This document shows, piece by piece, positions 1 through 8,853 of a stretch of 64,000 nucleotides of DNA. The notes beneath the pieces are model-generated. The model was not told the DNA's origin. It saw only the letters and a program-made list of their open reading frames with translations, and searched no databases. Origin of the DNA: SHXO01 sp964523885. Lineage in GTDB: Bacteria; Pseudomonadota; Gammaproteobacteria; Burkholderiales; SHXO01. The stretch is taken from the NCBI GenBank assembly GCA_964523885.1, contig CAZFYX010000047.1, positions 1 through 64,000 on the forward strand, in the 5' to 3' direction. The translations under genes and the position numbers were made by a program. Position 1 is the first letter of the stretch, and every line of letters starts with the position of its first letter.

Positions 1-211
1 GGAGGCCGACGAGCTCGCGGTCCTCAAAGCGGATGCTGCCGGCGCGCGGCCGGGTGAGACCGAGCACGGAGCGGATCACGGTGCTCTTGCCCGCGCCGTT
101 GGCACCCAGGATGCAGGTGATCCGGCCGGCCTCGACGGTCAGAGAGACCCCGGACAGCACGTCCGCGCGGTCGTATGCGGTATGCAGATCGCGGACGACG
201 AGCGCGCTCAT
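1..211 (-). CDS. livF: LivF-type ABC transporter ATP-binding protein (partial, 5' end only)
   Basis: This is the first 70 codons of an ATPase subunit of a branched-chain amino-acid/amide-type ABC importer; the rest lies beyond the window edge. It begins MSALVVRDLHTAYDRADVL and has a clear Walker A, GANGAGKST, at about residues 36-44, followed by the short TRPRAGSI stretch typical of LivF. The ATG overlaps the livG TGA by four bases (ATGA), so it is translated with the upstream livG-livM-livH genes. It would pair with LivG as the cytoplasmic ATPase. LivF rather than LivG is chosen from gene order and the N-terminal sequence. The substrate is not predictable. Confidence 0.88.
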   Translation of the reverse strand, partial: MSALVVRDLHTAYDRADVLSGVSLTVEAGRITCILGANGAGKSTVIRSVLGLTRPRAGSIRFEDRELVGL

Positions 212-1008
212 GCCGCTTCGTCCGTGCCGAGATAGGCTTCCTGGACCCCGCGGTCGCTCACCACGGCCTGGAACCCGCCCTCGCAGATCTTGCGCCCGAA
301 GTTGAGCACGACGCAGCGGTCGGACACCCGCGAGATCACGCCCATCTCGTGCTCGATGAGGATGATGGACAGTCCCTGCAGGCGGTTGCGGGCGGCGAGG
401 ATGTCGTCCATCAGCTCGTGGGTCTCGTCGTGCGTCATGCCGGCGGAGGGCTCGTCCAGCAGCAGGAGCCGGGGCTCGCCGATGAGCGCGCGGCACACCT
501 CCACGCGGCGGCGGTCGATCATGGGCAGCGCAGCGGCAGGCTCGAACAACCGCCGCGGCAGATCCGGATGGAAGTCCCCGAGCAGGGCGCGGGCGCGCTC
601 GACGTGACCCTCCAGCTCGCGGGCGAAGCGCGCGCGGCGCAGGAGGTTGAACGTCAGGCCCAGCGACAGCCGCGCATGGTTGCCGAGCATGAGATTGTCG
701 AAGACCGACAGCGGCAGGCACAGGCGCGAGCGCTGGAAGGTGCGGGCGATCCCGGCGCGGAACACCACCTGCGGACGCTGGCCCGTGAGATCGTGGCCAT
801 CGAACACGATCCGGCCTGCGGCGGTTCGATAGAGGCCGGTCAGGGCGTTGAAGAACGTGGTCTTGCCCGACCCGTTTGGGCCGATGAGGCCGAGGATCTC
901 TCCGCGCTGCACGGACAGATCCAGGCCATCGAGCGCAGTCAGTCCGCCGAAGCGGACCGTGACGCCTTCGCATCGAAGTCCGCTGTTAGCGCTCAAGATC
1001 GACCCCAT
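208..1008 (-). CDS. livG: LivG-type ABC transporter ATP-binding protein with altered signature motif
   Basis: 266-residue ATPase of a Liv-type importer. It has Walker A GPNGSGKT (residues 43-50), the LivG-typical ARTFQ segment (about 87-91), Walker B LLLLDEP (180-186), the D-loop SAGM and the switch histidine in IEHEMGV (H219). The place of the ABC signature (LSYGQ in most LivG) reads LPMID at 160-164, followed by the usual RRRVEVCRAL helix. This is unusual because that motif contacts ATP in the partner subunit. The start is the ATG before GSILSANSG, 16 bases inside the end of livM; a longer open frame upstream is only the shadow of livM. The stop overlaps livF by ATGA. Confidence 0.9.
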   Translation of the reverse strand: MGSILSANSGLRCEGVTVRFGGLTALDGLDLSVQRGEILGLIGPNGSGKTTFFNALTGLYRTAAGRIVFDGHDLTGQRPQVVFRAGIARTFQRSRLCLPLSVFDNLMLGNHARLSLGLTFNLLRRARFARELEGHVERARALLGDFHPDLPRRLFEPAAALPMIDRRRVEVCRALIGEPRLLLLDEPSAGMTHDETHELMDDILAARNRLQGLSIILIEHEMGVISRVSDRCVVLNFGRKICEGGFQAVVSDRGVQEAYLGTDEAA

Positions 1009-2141
1009 CCGGCCACGTATTCGCGCAGGCGGCGCGGGAACAGCCCCTGCGGTCGGAACAGCAGCACGAGGATGACGGACAGCGAGAACAGCAGGAAGCG
1101 GTATTCCTGGATCACCTGCAGCTTCTCCGGCAGCACGAGCACCAGCGCCGCCGCGGGCAGCACGCCCGCGATGTTGCCCAGGCCGCCGAGGATCACGATG
1201 GATACCAGGATCAGCGATTCGGCGAGCGTGAAGCTCTGCGGCGCCACGAAGCCGGTCATCTGCGCATACGCCGCCCCGGCCACGCCGGCGAGTACGTTGC
1301 CGAGCGTGAACGCGAGGATCTTCCAGCGCGCGACCTCGAAGCCGAACGCCGCAGCCGCGGTCTCGTCGAGGCGCACCGCGTCCAGGCTGAGCCCCAGCCA
1401 GGAACGGTCGATGCGGCTCACCAGCACCAGCGCCAGCGAGAACAGCACCAGGCTGAGCAGCGCGTAGTTGACGTAGAAGGACAGCTCGAGGCCGCCGAGT
1501 TCGATGTTGTCGTTGAAGTTCCAGCCCAGGATGGTGATGGCCGGCACCTTCAGCCCCTGGGGTCCGCCGAGCAGGTCGTTCACCTCCAGGAAGGTGCGGA
1601 AGAGCAATCCGAAGGCGATGGTGATCAGCGCGGCATAGTGGCCGCGCGTGCGCAACAGCGGCAGCACCAGGAGCGAACCCACCAGTCCTGACAGGACGCC
1701 GGCGACGACGATGCCGAGCAGGTGCGGGATGCCGGCCACCGCGCCAAGCTTGGCGACGGTGTACCCCCCGATCCCCAGGAACGCCGCGCCCGCGAAGTTG
1801 ACCACCCCCGCGTAGCCGAACTGGATGGTGAGTCCGAGACAGGCCACGCTGTACAACAGCACCGTGCTGACCATGAGCAGCGCGAAGTGGTCCTCTCGAA
1901 ACAGCGCGATGAGGCCGAGCGCCAGGGCGAAGGAGATGGCGCCCAGCACCCCGGGCTGGCTGCTCCAGCCCTGTCGCACCCGCTCCGCCCAGCTCGTGCG
2001 GCCGATGACGAACAGCGCGGCGACGCCCCCGGCGGTCAGCGCAATGACCTCCCACTGCGCCTCCACGCGGATGAAGACGCCGGCGAACACCGCAGTCGCA
2101 GCCAGTGTCACGAGCGCCGGCCAGGCAGGGGCCCGGGTCAT
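993..2141 (-). CDS. livM: Branched-chain amino-acid-type ABC transporter permease LivM
   Basis: 382-residue, very hydrophobic inner-membrane permease with about 10 predicted membrane segments. The family core GLTIQFGYAGVVNFAGAAF is recognisable near residues 100-120, and the C-terminus ends in the usual FRPQGLFPRR motif followed by a short cytoplasmic tail. It forms the translocation pore with LivH. The chosen ATG (MTRAPAW) overlaps the livH stop by four bases; its own end overlaps livG by 16 bases. Translational coupling through the operon is therefore likely. The solute is unknown: members of this family carry branched amino acids, urea, amides or aromatic acids. Confidence 0.92.
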   Translation of the reverse strand: MTRAPAWPALVTLAATAVFAGVFIRVEAQWEVIALTAGGVAALFVIGRTSWAERVRQGWSSQPGVLGAISFALALGLIALFREDHFALLMVSTVLLYSVACLGLTIQFGYAGVVNFAGAAFLGIGGYTVAKLGAVAGIPHLLGIVVAGVLSGLVGSLLVLPLLRTRGHYAALITIAFGLLFRTFLEVNDLLGGPQGLKVPAITILGWNFNDNIELGGLELSFYVNYALLSLVLFSLALVLVSRIDRSWLGLSLDAVRLDETAAAAFGFEVARWKILAFTLGNVLAGVAGAAYAQMTGFVAPQSFTLAESLILVSIVILGGLGNIAGVLPAAALVLVLPEKLQVIQEYRFLLFSLSVILVLLFRPQGLFPRRLREYVAGWGRS

Positions 2142-3055
2142 ACGCGTTCGGCGGATTGCTCCGCGATGAGCCCGGTGGGACGCCACGCCATCAGCAGGAT
2201 CACGACCGTGAAGGCGAACACGTCCTTGTAGGCGGGCACCGCGAACCAGACCGCACCCAGCGTCTGCAGGCCCGCGAAGAGAAACCCGCCGAGAATGGCA
2301 CCGTAGAGGTTGCCCAGGCCCCCCACCACGGCGGCACTGAAGCCGATGACGCCGAGCAGGAGGCCCATGCCGAAGTTGATCTCGTTGTAGTACAGCCCCG
2401 CCGTGACGCCGGCCAGCGCGGCGAGGGCGGAGCCCAGCCCGAAGGTCAGCAGCACGACCCATTGGAAGTCGATGCCCATCACCCGCGCGGTCTCGCTGTC
2501 CTGCGCCACGGCCCGGATCGCCAGGCCCAGGCGGGTCCGCTGCACCAGCAGGTGGGTTGCGATGATCGACGCAAGTCCGACCGCGAGCAGGATCAGGTTG
2601 TCGTGGCGGATCGTCAGCGCACCGAAGGTGATTTCACCGCCCGGCAGCAGGCGCGGGAACGGCTTGGGGTTGGCGCCGGCGGGATAGAACAGCCGGATCG
2701 CCTCGCGCAGGACAGTACCGGCCATCAGCGTGATCAGCAGGACGTTGACGGGCGGGGCGCTGCGCAGGGGGAGTACCAGCCAGCGCGCGATGGCTGCGCC
2801 GAGCAGGGCAGTGGCGAGCATCGCGATCAGCATGATCAGCACCGCCAGCCCGATGCCCTCGGCCATCCCCGCTGCAGACAGGCCCAGGTACCCGACCAGC
2901 CCGGTGAACGCGCCGACGGTGAGCACATCGCCGTGGGAGAACTTGATGACGTCCAGCACCCCGAAGAACAGCGTGAAGCCGACCGCGACCATCGCGTAGA
3001 GGATCCCGAGCATCAGTCCGTTGAGAACGTACTGGCCAAGCAGGCTCGGGTCCAT
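2138..3055 (-). CDS. livH: Branched-chain amino-acid-type ABC transporter permease LivH
   Basis: 305-residue inner-membrane permease. The N-terminus (MDPSLLGQYVLNGLMLGILYA) and the phrase FFGVLDVIKFSHGD near residues 30-43 are standard LivH signatures, and it ends with MAWRPTGLIAE, again typical. About eight membrane segments are apparent. It pairs with the downstream livM product as the heterodimeric channel. It lies 71 bases after the binding-protein gene, a gap with no strong hairpin, so a single transcript from the livK promoter is likely. Confidence 0.93.
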   Translation of the reverse strand: MDPSLLGQYVLNGLMLGILYAMVAVGFTLFFGVLDVIKFSHGDVLTVGAFTGLVGYLGLSAAGMAEGIGLAVLIMLIAMLATALLGAAIARWLVLPLRSAPPVNVLLITLMAGTVLREAIRLFYPAGANPKPFPRLLPGGEITFGALTIRHDNLILLAVGLASIIATHLLVQRTRLGLAIRAVAQDSETARVMGIDFQWVVLLTFGLGSALAALAGVTAGLYYNEINFGMGLLLGVIGFSAAVVGGLGNLYGAILGGFLFAGLQTLGAVWFAVPAYKDVFAFTVVILLMAWRPTGLIAEQSAERV

Positions 3056-3126
3056 GGCTCGCTTGCTTCAGAGGGTGCCGGCGGGTGCGCCGCGCGCCCG
3101 GTCGGTGCAGTGCTGCCCGGCGCTTG

Positions 3127-4287
3127 TCACTGCTTGACCAGCTTGCGCTTGCCGCTGGCGTACTCGCTGTCCTCCCAGACGATCCACTTGCCGTCCTGGA
3201 CGATCAGCCGGGTGATGAGCGGCACCGCGTTCTGGCGGTGGTCGTCGAAGGTGACTTCGCCGACGATGGACTGGTGACCCCTGATCGCGTTCAACTCGTC
3301 GCGCACCTTCTTGCGGTCGGGGCCGACCTTCTCGATCGCATCGATCACCAGGTTGGCCGCTGCGAAGGCGAAGGCGCCGTAGGCCTCGGGTGGGTCGTTG
3401 TACTTCTGCGCGTTGTACTGCTCGAGGAACTTCTTGCCGCCCGGGAGCTTCTCCACCGGTGCGCCCTCGCGGAACGCGAGCGTGCCTTCGGCCAGGGGGC
3501 CGAGCCCTTCGATGTAGGCGTCCGAGACGATGCCCGACGTGCCCTGGAACACCGCCTTCACGCCGAGCTTGTCCATCTGGGTGCGGATGCGCACGCCCAG
3601 CGGCGTGGTGCCGCCGAAGTAGATCACCTCGGGCTTGAGATCCTTGATCTTGGTGAGCTCGGCCGAGAAGTCCTGCTGGTCTGCGGTCACGCCGAACGTG
3701 CCGACAATCTGGCCACCGTTCTTGACCAGGTACTCGCTGAAGTACTTGTTGTGGCCCTTGCCGTAGTCGGTGGTGTCGTGGATGATCGCCCAGCGCTTGT
3801 ACTTGAGGCCGGTCATGAATTTCGCGGCCGTCTCGTTCTGGTTGATCATCGTGCCGTTGACGCGGTGCACTTCCTTGTAGTCGTTGGCGTAGGTGATGTC
3901 GGGCAGGACCGCGCCCCACACGACGACCGGCAGGCCGAACTTGTGATAGACGTCCACGGTCGCCATCGCCACCGTGGAGCAGTAGTGCGTGATGCCGGCG
4001 ACGATGCTGCGGTCCGATGCCGCCTTCGTCGCAACCTGCACCCCGATGTTGGGCTTGCACTCATCGTCGAGGGCGACGAGCTCGTACACGTATTTCGACT
4101 TCGGGTCGGCGTTGCGCAGCTTGAGCGCCAAGTCGGCGGCGTTGCGGCCGCCCAGGCCGTTGGCGGAGTTGCCCCCGGTCAGGGGCCCGATGAACGCGAG
4201 CTTGACGTTGTCCTTGGCCTGGACCGGCAGCATGCTGCAGCACAGGACACAAGCAAGGACGAGGGGAGGAAGGCGAAGAAGGGGCAC
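3127..4287 (-). CDS. livK: Liv-type periplasmic substrate-binding protein
   Basis: 386-residue solute-binding protein. A Sec signal peptide (hydrophobic LPPLVLACVLCCSML, cleavage probably after VQA at about residue 24) precedes the mature domain beginning KDNVKLAFIGPLTGG, the classic Peripla_BP_6 start. Two cysteines around residues 77 and 103 are spaced as in the disulphide of LivJ/LivK. The C-terminus (GKWIVWEDSEYASGKRK) is also family-like. It delivers the ligand to LivHM. The short ATG start follows the cognate promoter by about 30 bases. The ligand cannot be assigned; amino acids are the default, aromatic compounds an alternative. Confidence 0.92.
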   Translation of the reverse strand: MPLLRLPPLVLACVLCCSMLPVQAKDNVKLAFIGPLTGGNSANGLGGRNAADLALKLRNADPKSKYVYELVALDDECKPNIGVQVATKAASDRSIVAGITHYCSTVAMATVDVYHKFGLPVVVWGAVLPDITYANDYKEVHRVNGTMINQNETAAKFMTGLKYKRWAIIHDTTDYGKGHNKYFSEYLVKNGGQIVGTFGVTADQQDFSAELTKIKDLKPEVIYFGGTTPLGVRIRTQMDKLGVKAVFQGTSGIVSDAYIEGLGPLAEGTLAFREGAPVEKLPGGKKFLEQYNAQKYNDPPEAYGAFAFAAANLVIDAIEKVGPDRKKVRDELNAIRGHQSIVGEVTFDDHRQNAVPLITRLIVQDGKWIVWEDSEYASGKRKLVKQ

Positions 4288-4322
4288 TGGATGCTCCGTG
4301 GCGGAAGGCAGATCGTGACGAG

Positions 4323-4351
4323 AGGCTAGGGTCAGCGGCCGACGGTGTCAA
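4323..4351 (-). promoter_or_regulatory. Predicted sigma-70 promoter of the liv operon
   Basis: Reading the minus strand, a perfect TTGACA (-35; plus positions 4346-4351) is separated by 17 bases from TAGCCT (-10; 4323-4328). Transcription would start near 4316, giving a leader of about 29 bases before the livK ATG at 4287. The -35 is ideal, the -10 matches only three of six consensus bases. Confidence 0.5.
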
Positions 4352-4378
4352 CCGTGCATCGTGCGCTGGCGGACGGGC

Positions 4379-4405
4379 AAAAAAAAAGCGGCATGCGCCG
4401 CTTTT
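4379..4405 (-). terminator. Rho-independent terminator of the atp operon
   Basis: A GCGGC/GCCGC stem (4388-4392 with 4397-4401) around an ATGC loop is extended by four A-T pairs and followed on the minus strand by nine consecutive T residues (plus-strand A-run 4379-4387). It lies about 50 bases after the atpC stop and just before the liv promoter, isolating the two minus-strand operons. Confidence 0.9.
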
Positions 4406-4456
4406 CCCGTAGCCCCGGCGGGTACCGGAGTTTGTTCTTCTTCGTCGTTGTTGTTG

Positions 4457-4876
4457 CTATCTCTTGCGCAGCTTGCGGATGGCAGCCAGTTGGGCCGCGA
4501 GCATCGCGAGCTCGCCCTCGACCACGGCGATCTCCTGCTTGCCGGTGGCGCTGCGGCGAGCTTCCTCGGCCCGGCGCTGGGCCTCTACCGCCTTGGCCTC
4601 GTCGAGGTCATGGCCGCGGATCGCCGTGTCGGCCAGCACCGTGATGATGGTTGGCTGCACGTCGAGAACACCGCCGGCGACGAAGATCAGCTCTTCCTCT
4701 GCCTTGCCGGCGGGCTTGATGCGCACCGCCCCGGGCTTGATGCGGGTGATCAGCGGGGTGTGGCGCGGGTAGATGCCCAGCTCGCCCGCTTCACCCGGCA
4801 GTACGACGAACTCGGCGTCGCCGGAGTAGATCGACTGCTCGGCGCTGACCACGTCGATGTGGATGGTGTTGGCCAT
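4457..4876 (-). CDS. atpC: ATP synthase F1 epsilon subunit
   Basis: 139-residue epsilon subunit of the F1 central stalk, which couples rotation to catalysis and inhibits ATP hydrolysis. The beta-sandwich domain (residues 1-85) contains the family phrase GEAGELGIYPRHTPLIT and is followed by the two-helix C-terminal hairpin rich in Ala, Glu and Arg (about 90-139). Length matches the proteobacterial norm. It is the last gene of the operon, 33 bases after atpD and about 50 bases before the terminator. Confidence 0.97.
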   Translation of the reverse strand: MANTIHIDVVSAEQSIYSGDAEFVVLPGEAGELGIYPRHTPLITRIKPGAVRIKPAGKAEEELIFVAGGVLDVQPTIITVLADTAIRGHDLDEAKAVEAQRRAEEARRSATGKQEIAVVEGELAMLAAQLAAIRKLRKR

Positions 4877-4909
4877 GGATGGCGTGCCCGGTGTCTGGTT
4901 GCGTACCTG

Positions 4910-6316
4910 TTACTGCAGGGTCTTGGCCTTCTCGAACGCTTCCTCGATCGGGCCGACCATGTAGAAGGCCTGCTCGGGCAGGTGGTCGCACTCGCCGTTC
5001 ACGATCATCTTGAAGCCCTTGATCGTGTCCGCGAGCGGGACGATCTTGCCGGGCGAGCCGGTGAACACTTCGGCGACGTTGAACGGCTGCGACAGGAAGC
5101 GCTGGATCTTGCGCGCGCGGGACACGGACAGCTTGTCTTCCGGGGACAGCTCGTCCATCCCGAGGATCGCGATGATGTCGCGCAGCTCCTTGTAGCGCTG
5201 CAGCGTCTGCTGCACCTGCCGGGTAGTGTTGTAGTGCTCCTCGCCGATGATGTGCGGATCGACCTGTCGCGAGGTCGAATCGAGCGGATCGACCGCCGGA
5301 TAGATGCCCAGTGCGGCGATGTCGCGCGACAGCACGACGGTGGCGTCGAGGTGGCCGAAGGTGGTCGCGGGCGACGGATCGGTCAGGTCGTCCGCAGGCA
5401 CGTATACCGCCTGGATCGACGTGATCGAGCCCACCTTGGTCGAGGTGATTCGTTCCTGCAGCTTGCCCATCTCCTCGGCCAGCGTGGGCTGGTAGCCCAC
5501 CGCGGAAGGCATCCGGCCGAGCAGTGCCGACACTTCGGTGCCGGCCAGGGTGAAACGGTAGATGTTGTCGATGAACAGCAGGATGTCCTTGCCGTCGTCG
5601 CGGAAGCGCTCGGCCATGGTCAGGCCGGTCAGCGCGACGCGCAGCCGGTTGCCCGGCGGCTCGTTCATCTGGCCGAACACCATCGCCACCTTGTCGAGCA
5701 CCTTCGACTCTTCCATCTCGTGATAGAAGTCGTTGCCCTCGCGGGTGCGCTCGCCCACGCCGGCGAACACCGAGTAGCCGCCGTAGGACTTCGCGATGTT
5801 GTTGATCAGCTCCATCATGTTCACGGTCTTGCCCACGCCGGCGCCGCCGAAAAGGCCGATCTTGCCGCCCTTGGCGAACGGGCAGACGAGGTCGATGACC
5901 TTGATGCCGGTCGGTAGCAGCTCGACCGACGGGGATAGCTCGTCGAACTTCGGCGCCGCCTGGTGGATGGCGCGGCGCTCATCGGTCTTGATCGGACCGG
6001 CTTCGTCGATGGGCCGGCCCAGAACGTCCATGATGCGTCCCAGGGTGGCTTCGCCCACCGGCACCGAGATCGGCGCGCCGGTGGTACGCACCTTCATGCC
6101 GCGGCGCAGGCCGTCGGACGACCCGAGCGCGATGCAGCGTACGACGCCGTCGCCCAGCTGCTGCTCGACTTCGAACGTGAGGCCCTTCTCGGCGAAGGAG
6201 CCGCCCGTGTCCTCGAGGACCAGCGCATCGTAGACCCTGGGCATGCCGTCGCGCGGGAACTCGATGTCGATGACCGCGCCGACGCTCTGGACGATGGTGC
6301 CTTGTGACTGTGCCAT
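4910..6316 (-). CDS. atpD: ATP synthase F1 beta subunit
   Basis: 468-residue catalytic subunit of F1. The P-loop GGAGVGKT is at residues 157-164, followed by the catalytic-site segment GVGERTREGNDFYHEM and the DELSEED-loop equivalent DELSPEDK. The length matches other proteobacterial AtpD proteins. It sits between atpG (34 bases upstream) and atpC. No missing catalytic residues are evident. Confidence 0.98.
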   Translation of the reverse strand: MAQSQGTIVQSVGAVIDIEFPRDGMPRVYDALVLEDTGGSFAEKGLTFEVEQQLGDGVVRCIALGSSDGLRRGMKVRTTGAPISVPVGEATLGRIMDVLGRPIDEAGPIKTDERRAIHQAAPKFDELSPSVELLPTGIKVIDLVCPFAKGGKIGLFGGAGVGKTVNMMELINNIAKSYGGYSVFAGVGERTREGNDFYHEMEESKVLDKVAMVFGQMNEPPGNRLRVALTGLTMAERFRDDGKDILLFIDNIYRFTLAGTEVSALLGRMPSAVGYQPTLAEEMGKLQERITSTKVGSITSIQAVYVPADDLTDPSPATTFGHLDATVVLSRDIAALGIYPAVDPLDSTSRQVDPHIIGEEHYNTTRQVQQTLQRYKELRDIIAILGMDELSPEDKLSVSRARKIQRFLSQPFNVAEVFTGSPGKIVPLADTIKGFKMIVNGECDHLPEQAFYMVGPIEEAFEKAKTLQ

Positions 6317-6350
6317 GGATATTCCTACAGTGCTTGAGTTCGGTTGCCGT

Positions 6351-7214
6351 TCAGACGGCGGCGGCGCCGCCGACGATCTCGGACAGCTCCTTCGTGATCG
6401 CCGCCTGGCGCGTCTTGTTGTAGATCAGGGTCAGCTCGTCGATCACGCTGCGGGCATTGTCGGAGGCCGCCTTCATGGCCACCATGCGCGCCGACTGCTC
6501 CGAGGACATATTCTCCGCGACGGCCTGGTAGATCAACGCCTCGATGTAGCGGGTGAGCACCTGGTCGAGCACCACTTGCGCCTCGGGCTCGTAGATGTAG
6601 TCCCAGCCGCCCTCGGGTGCGCCCAGCCGCTCGCCTTTGATCGGCAACAGCTGCTCCATCACGGGCTCCTGCTTCATGGTGTTTATGAAGCGGGTGTAGA
6701 AGACCATCAGGCGGTCGAAGCGGTCGGTGTTGTAGCCCTCCAGCATGACCTTGATCGCGCCGATCAACTTCTCGAGCTGCGGACGGTCGCCCAGCTGGAC
6801 GGCTTGCGAGACCAGGTTGGCGCCGAGGCGCTGCATGAAGGCCACGCCCTTGCCGCCCAGGGCGCAAACCTCAATCTCCTCGCCTTCGGCCTGCCACTGC
6901 TTGTAGTGCTGCAGGACCAGGCGCAGGACGTTGGTGTTCATCGCGCCGCACAGGCCCTTGTCCGTGGTGATTACGATTATGCCGACGCGCTTGACGGTGT
7001 CCCGCTCGACCAGGAACGAGTGGCGGTACTCGGAGTTGGCGTGCGAGATGTGTGCGGCGACGGTACGGATCTTCTCGCCATAGGGCCGGGCCGCGCGCAT
7101 GCGCTCCTGCGCCTTGCGCATCTTGGATGCGGCCACCATCTCCATGGCCTTGGTGATCTTCCGGGTGTTTTGCACACTCCGGATCTTCATCCTGATTTCT
7201 TTGGTGCCGGGCAT
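6351..7214 (-). CDS. atpG: ATP synthase F1 gamma subunit
   Basis: 287-residue rotor shaft of F1. The start MPGTKEIRMKIRSVQNTRKITKAMEMVAASKMRK is the highly conserved N-terminal coiled-coil helix, and the C-terminal helix (MKAASDNARSVIDEL..YNKTRQA) closes the coil. The central phrase TTDKGLCGAMN is diagnostic. It lies 64 bases after atpA. Length is normal. Confidence 0.98.
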   Translation of the reverse strand: MPGTKEIRMKIRSVQNTRKITKAMEMVAASKMRKAQERMRAARPYGEKIRTVAAHISHANSEYRHSFLVERDTVKRVGIIVITTDKGLCGAMNTNVLRLVLQHYKQWQAEGEEIEVCALGGKGVAFMQRLGANLVSQAVQLGDRPQLEKLIGAIKVMLEGYNTDRFDRLMVFYTRFINTMKQEPVMEQLLPIKGERLGAPEGGWDYIYEPEAQVVLDQVLTRYIEALIYQAVAENMSSEQSARMVAMKAASDNARSVIDELTLIYNKTRQAAITKELSEIVGGAAAV

Positions 7215-7278
7215 GTTCTGCTCTAGGTACGAGGCATCGCGCCAGCGATGCCTCGGTTGATCCGCGCGTCAGCGCTCA

Positions 7279-8829
7279 TCAGTACGACCCGTTGGCCTTC
7301 CAGTCCTTGATGGCCTCGTTCAGCTTGACCTCGTCGTCCTTCGACAGGTCCTTGATCTTCTCCATCGACGTCACCAGCGCCTCGTACTTACCCTTGATGT
7401 AGTCGCGCATCGAGCGCTCCGCGGCGAGTGCCCGCTTGACGTCGATGTCGTCGAAGTAGCCGTTGTTCACCGCGAACAGGGTCAGCGCCATCTCCCACAC
7501 CTGCAGCGGCGAGTACTGTGGCTGCTTCATGAGCTCGGTCACCATGCGGCCGCGCTCGAGCTGCTTGCGTGTCGCATCGTCGAGGTCGGACGCGAACTGC
7601 GCGAAGGCCGCCAGCTCGCGGTACTGGGCCAGCGCAAGACGCACGCCGCCGCCCGTGTCGCGGCGCTTCATGATCTTGGTCTGCGCCGCGCCACCCACGC
7701 GCGACACCGAGATGCCGGCGTTGATGGCCGGGCGGATGCCGGCGTTGAACAGGTCGGTTTCCAGGAAGATCTGGCCGTCCGTGATGGAGATGACGTTGGT
7801 CGGGACGAATGCGGTCACGTCGCCGGCCTGGGTCTCGATCACGGGCAGGGCGGTGAGCGAACCGGCCCTGCCTTTCACCGCTCCGTTGGTGATGCGCTCC
7901 ACGTACTCCTCGTTCACGCGCGCGGCACGCTCGAGCAGACGGGAGTGCAGGTAGAACACGTCGCCCGGGTACGCCTCGCGGCCCGGAGGACGGCGCAGCA
8001 GCAGCGAGATCTGGCGGTACGCCCAGGCCTGCTTGGTCAGATCGTCGTAGATGATCAGAGCGTCCTGCCCGCGATCGCGGAAATACTCGCCCATGGTGGC
8101 GCCGGAATACGGCGCGATGTACTGCATCGCGGCCGACTCCGAGGCGGTCGCGGCGACCACGATGGTATAAGCCATCGCACCATGCTCTTCGAGCTTGCGC
8201 ACCACGTTCGCGACGGTCGAGGCCTTCTGGCCGATCGCGACGTACACGCAGAACAGATCCTTGCCCTTCTGGTTGATGATCGTGTCAACCGCCACCGCGG
8301 TCTTGCCGGTCTGGCGGTCGCCGATGATCAGTTCACGCTGTCCGCGGCCGATCGGCACCATCGAGTCGATCGCCTTGAGGCCAGTCTGCACCGGCTGCGA
8401 CACCGGCTTGCGCGCAATCACACCCGGCGCGACCTTCTCGATCACATCGGTCGCCTTGGCATTGATCGGACCCTTGCCGTCGATGGGCTGGCCCAGAGAG
8501 TTCACCACGCGGCCGAGGAGCTCGGGGCCGACCGGCACCTCGAGAATGCGGCCCGTGCACTTCACCACGTCGCCTTCGGTGATGTGCTCGTACTCGCCCA
8601 GAATCACCGCGCCAACCGAGTCACGCTCGAGGTTGAGCGCCAGGCCGAAGGTGTTCTTGGGAAATTCCAGCATCTCGCCCTGCATCACGTCCGACAGGCC
8701 GTGCACCCGGCAGATGCCGTCGGTCAGGGACACCACCGTCCCCTGCGTGCGAACGTCGGCCGACAGGGTGAGGTTCTGGATCTTTGCCTTGAGCAGCTCG
8801 CTGATTTCGGAGGGGCTCAGCTGTTGCAT
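7279..8829 (-). CDS. atpA: ATP synthase F1 alpha subunit
   Basis: 516-residue non-catalytic nucleotide-binding subunit of F1. It starts MQQLSPSEISELLK, the standard N-terminus that contacts delta, and carries the P-loop GDRQTGKT at residues 170-177 and the signature PAINAGISVSRVGG. Length is close to the 513 residues of E. coli AtpA. It is flanked by atpH and atpG with short spacers, in the usual operon order. Confidence 0.98.
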   Translation of the reverse strand: MQQLSPSEISELLKAKIQNLTLSADVRTQGTVVSLTDGICRVHGLSDVMQGEMLEFPKNTFGLALNLERDSVGAVILGEYEHITEGDVVKCTGRILEVPVGPELLGRVVNSLGQPIDGKGPINAKATDVIEKVAPGVIARKPVSQPVQTGLKAIDSMVPIGRGQRELIIGDRQTGKTAVAVDTIINQKGKDLFCVYVAIGQKASTVANVVRKLEEHGAMAYTIVVAATASESAAMQYIAPYSGATMGEYFRDRGQDALIIYDDLTKQAWAYRQISLLLRRPPGREAYPGDVFYLHSRLLERAARVNEEYVERITNGAVKGRAGSLTALPVIETQAGDVTAFVPTNVISITDGQIFLETDLFNAGIRPAINAGISVSRVGGAAQTKIMKRRDTGGGVRLALAQYRELAAFAQFASDLDDATRKQLERGRMVTELMKQPQYSPLQVWEMALTLFAVNNGYFDDIDVKRALAAERSMRDYIKGKYEALVTSMEKIKDLSKDDEVKLNEAIKDWKANGSY

Positions 8830-8853
8830 GGTTACTCCTGGTAGCTATCCGGG

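Noticed and set aside
208..2055. 615-codon reading of livG
   Set aside because: The first about 350 codons are a shifted frame of livM; the true livG starts at the ATG at 1008 where ABC homology begins.
4379..4405. Hairpin as an attenuator for the liv operon
   Set aside because: It lies upstream of the liv promoter and carries its T-run on the minus strand after atpC, so it terminates the atp operon instead.
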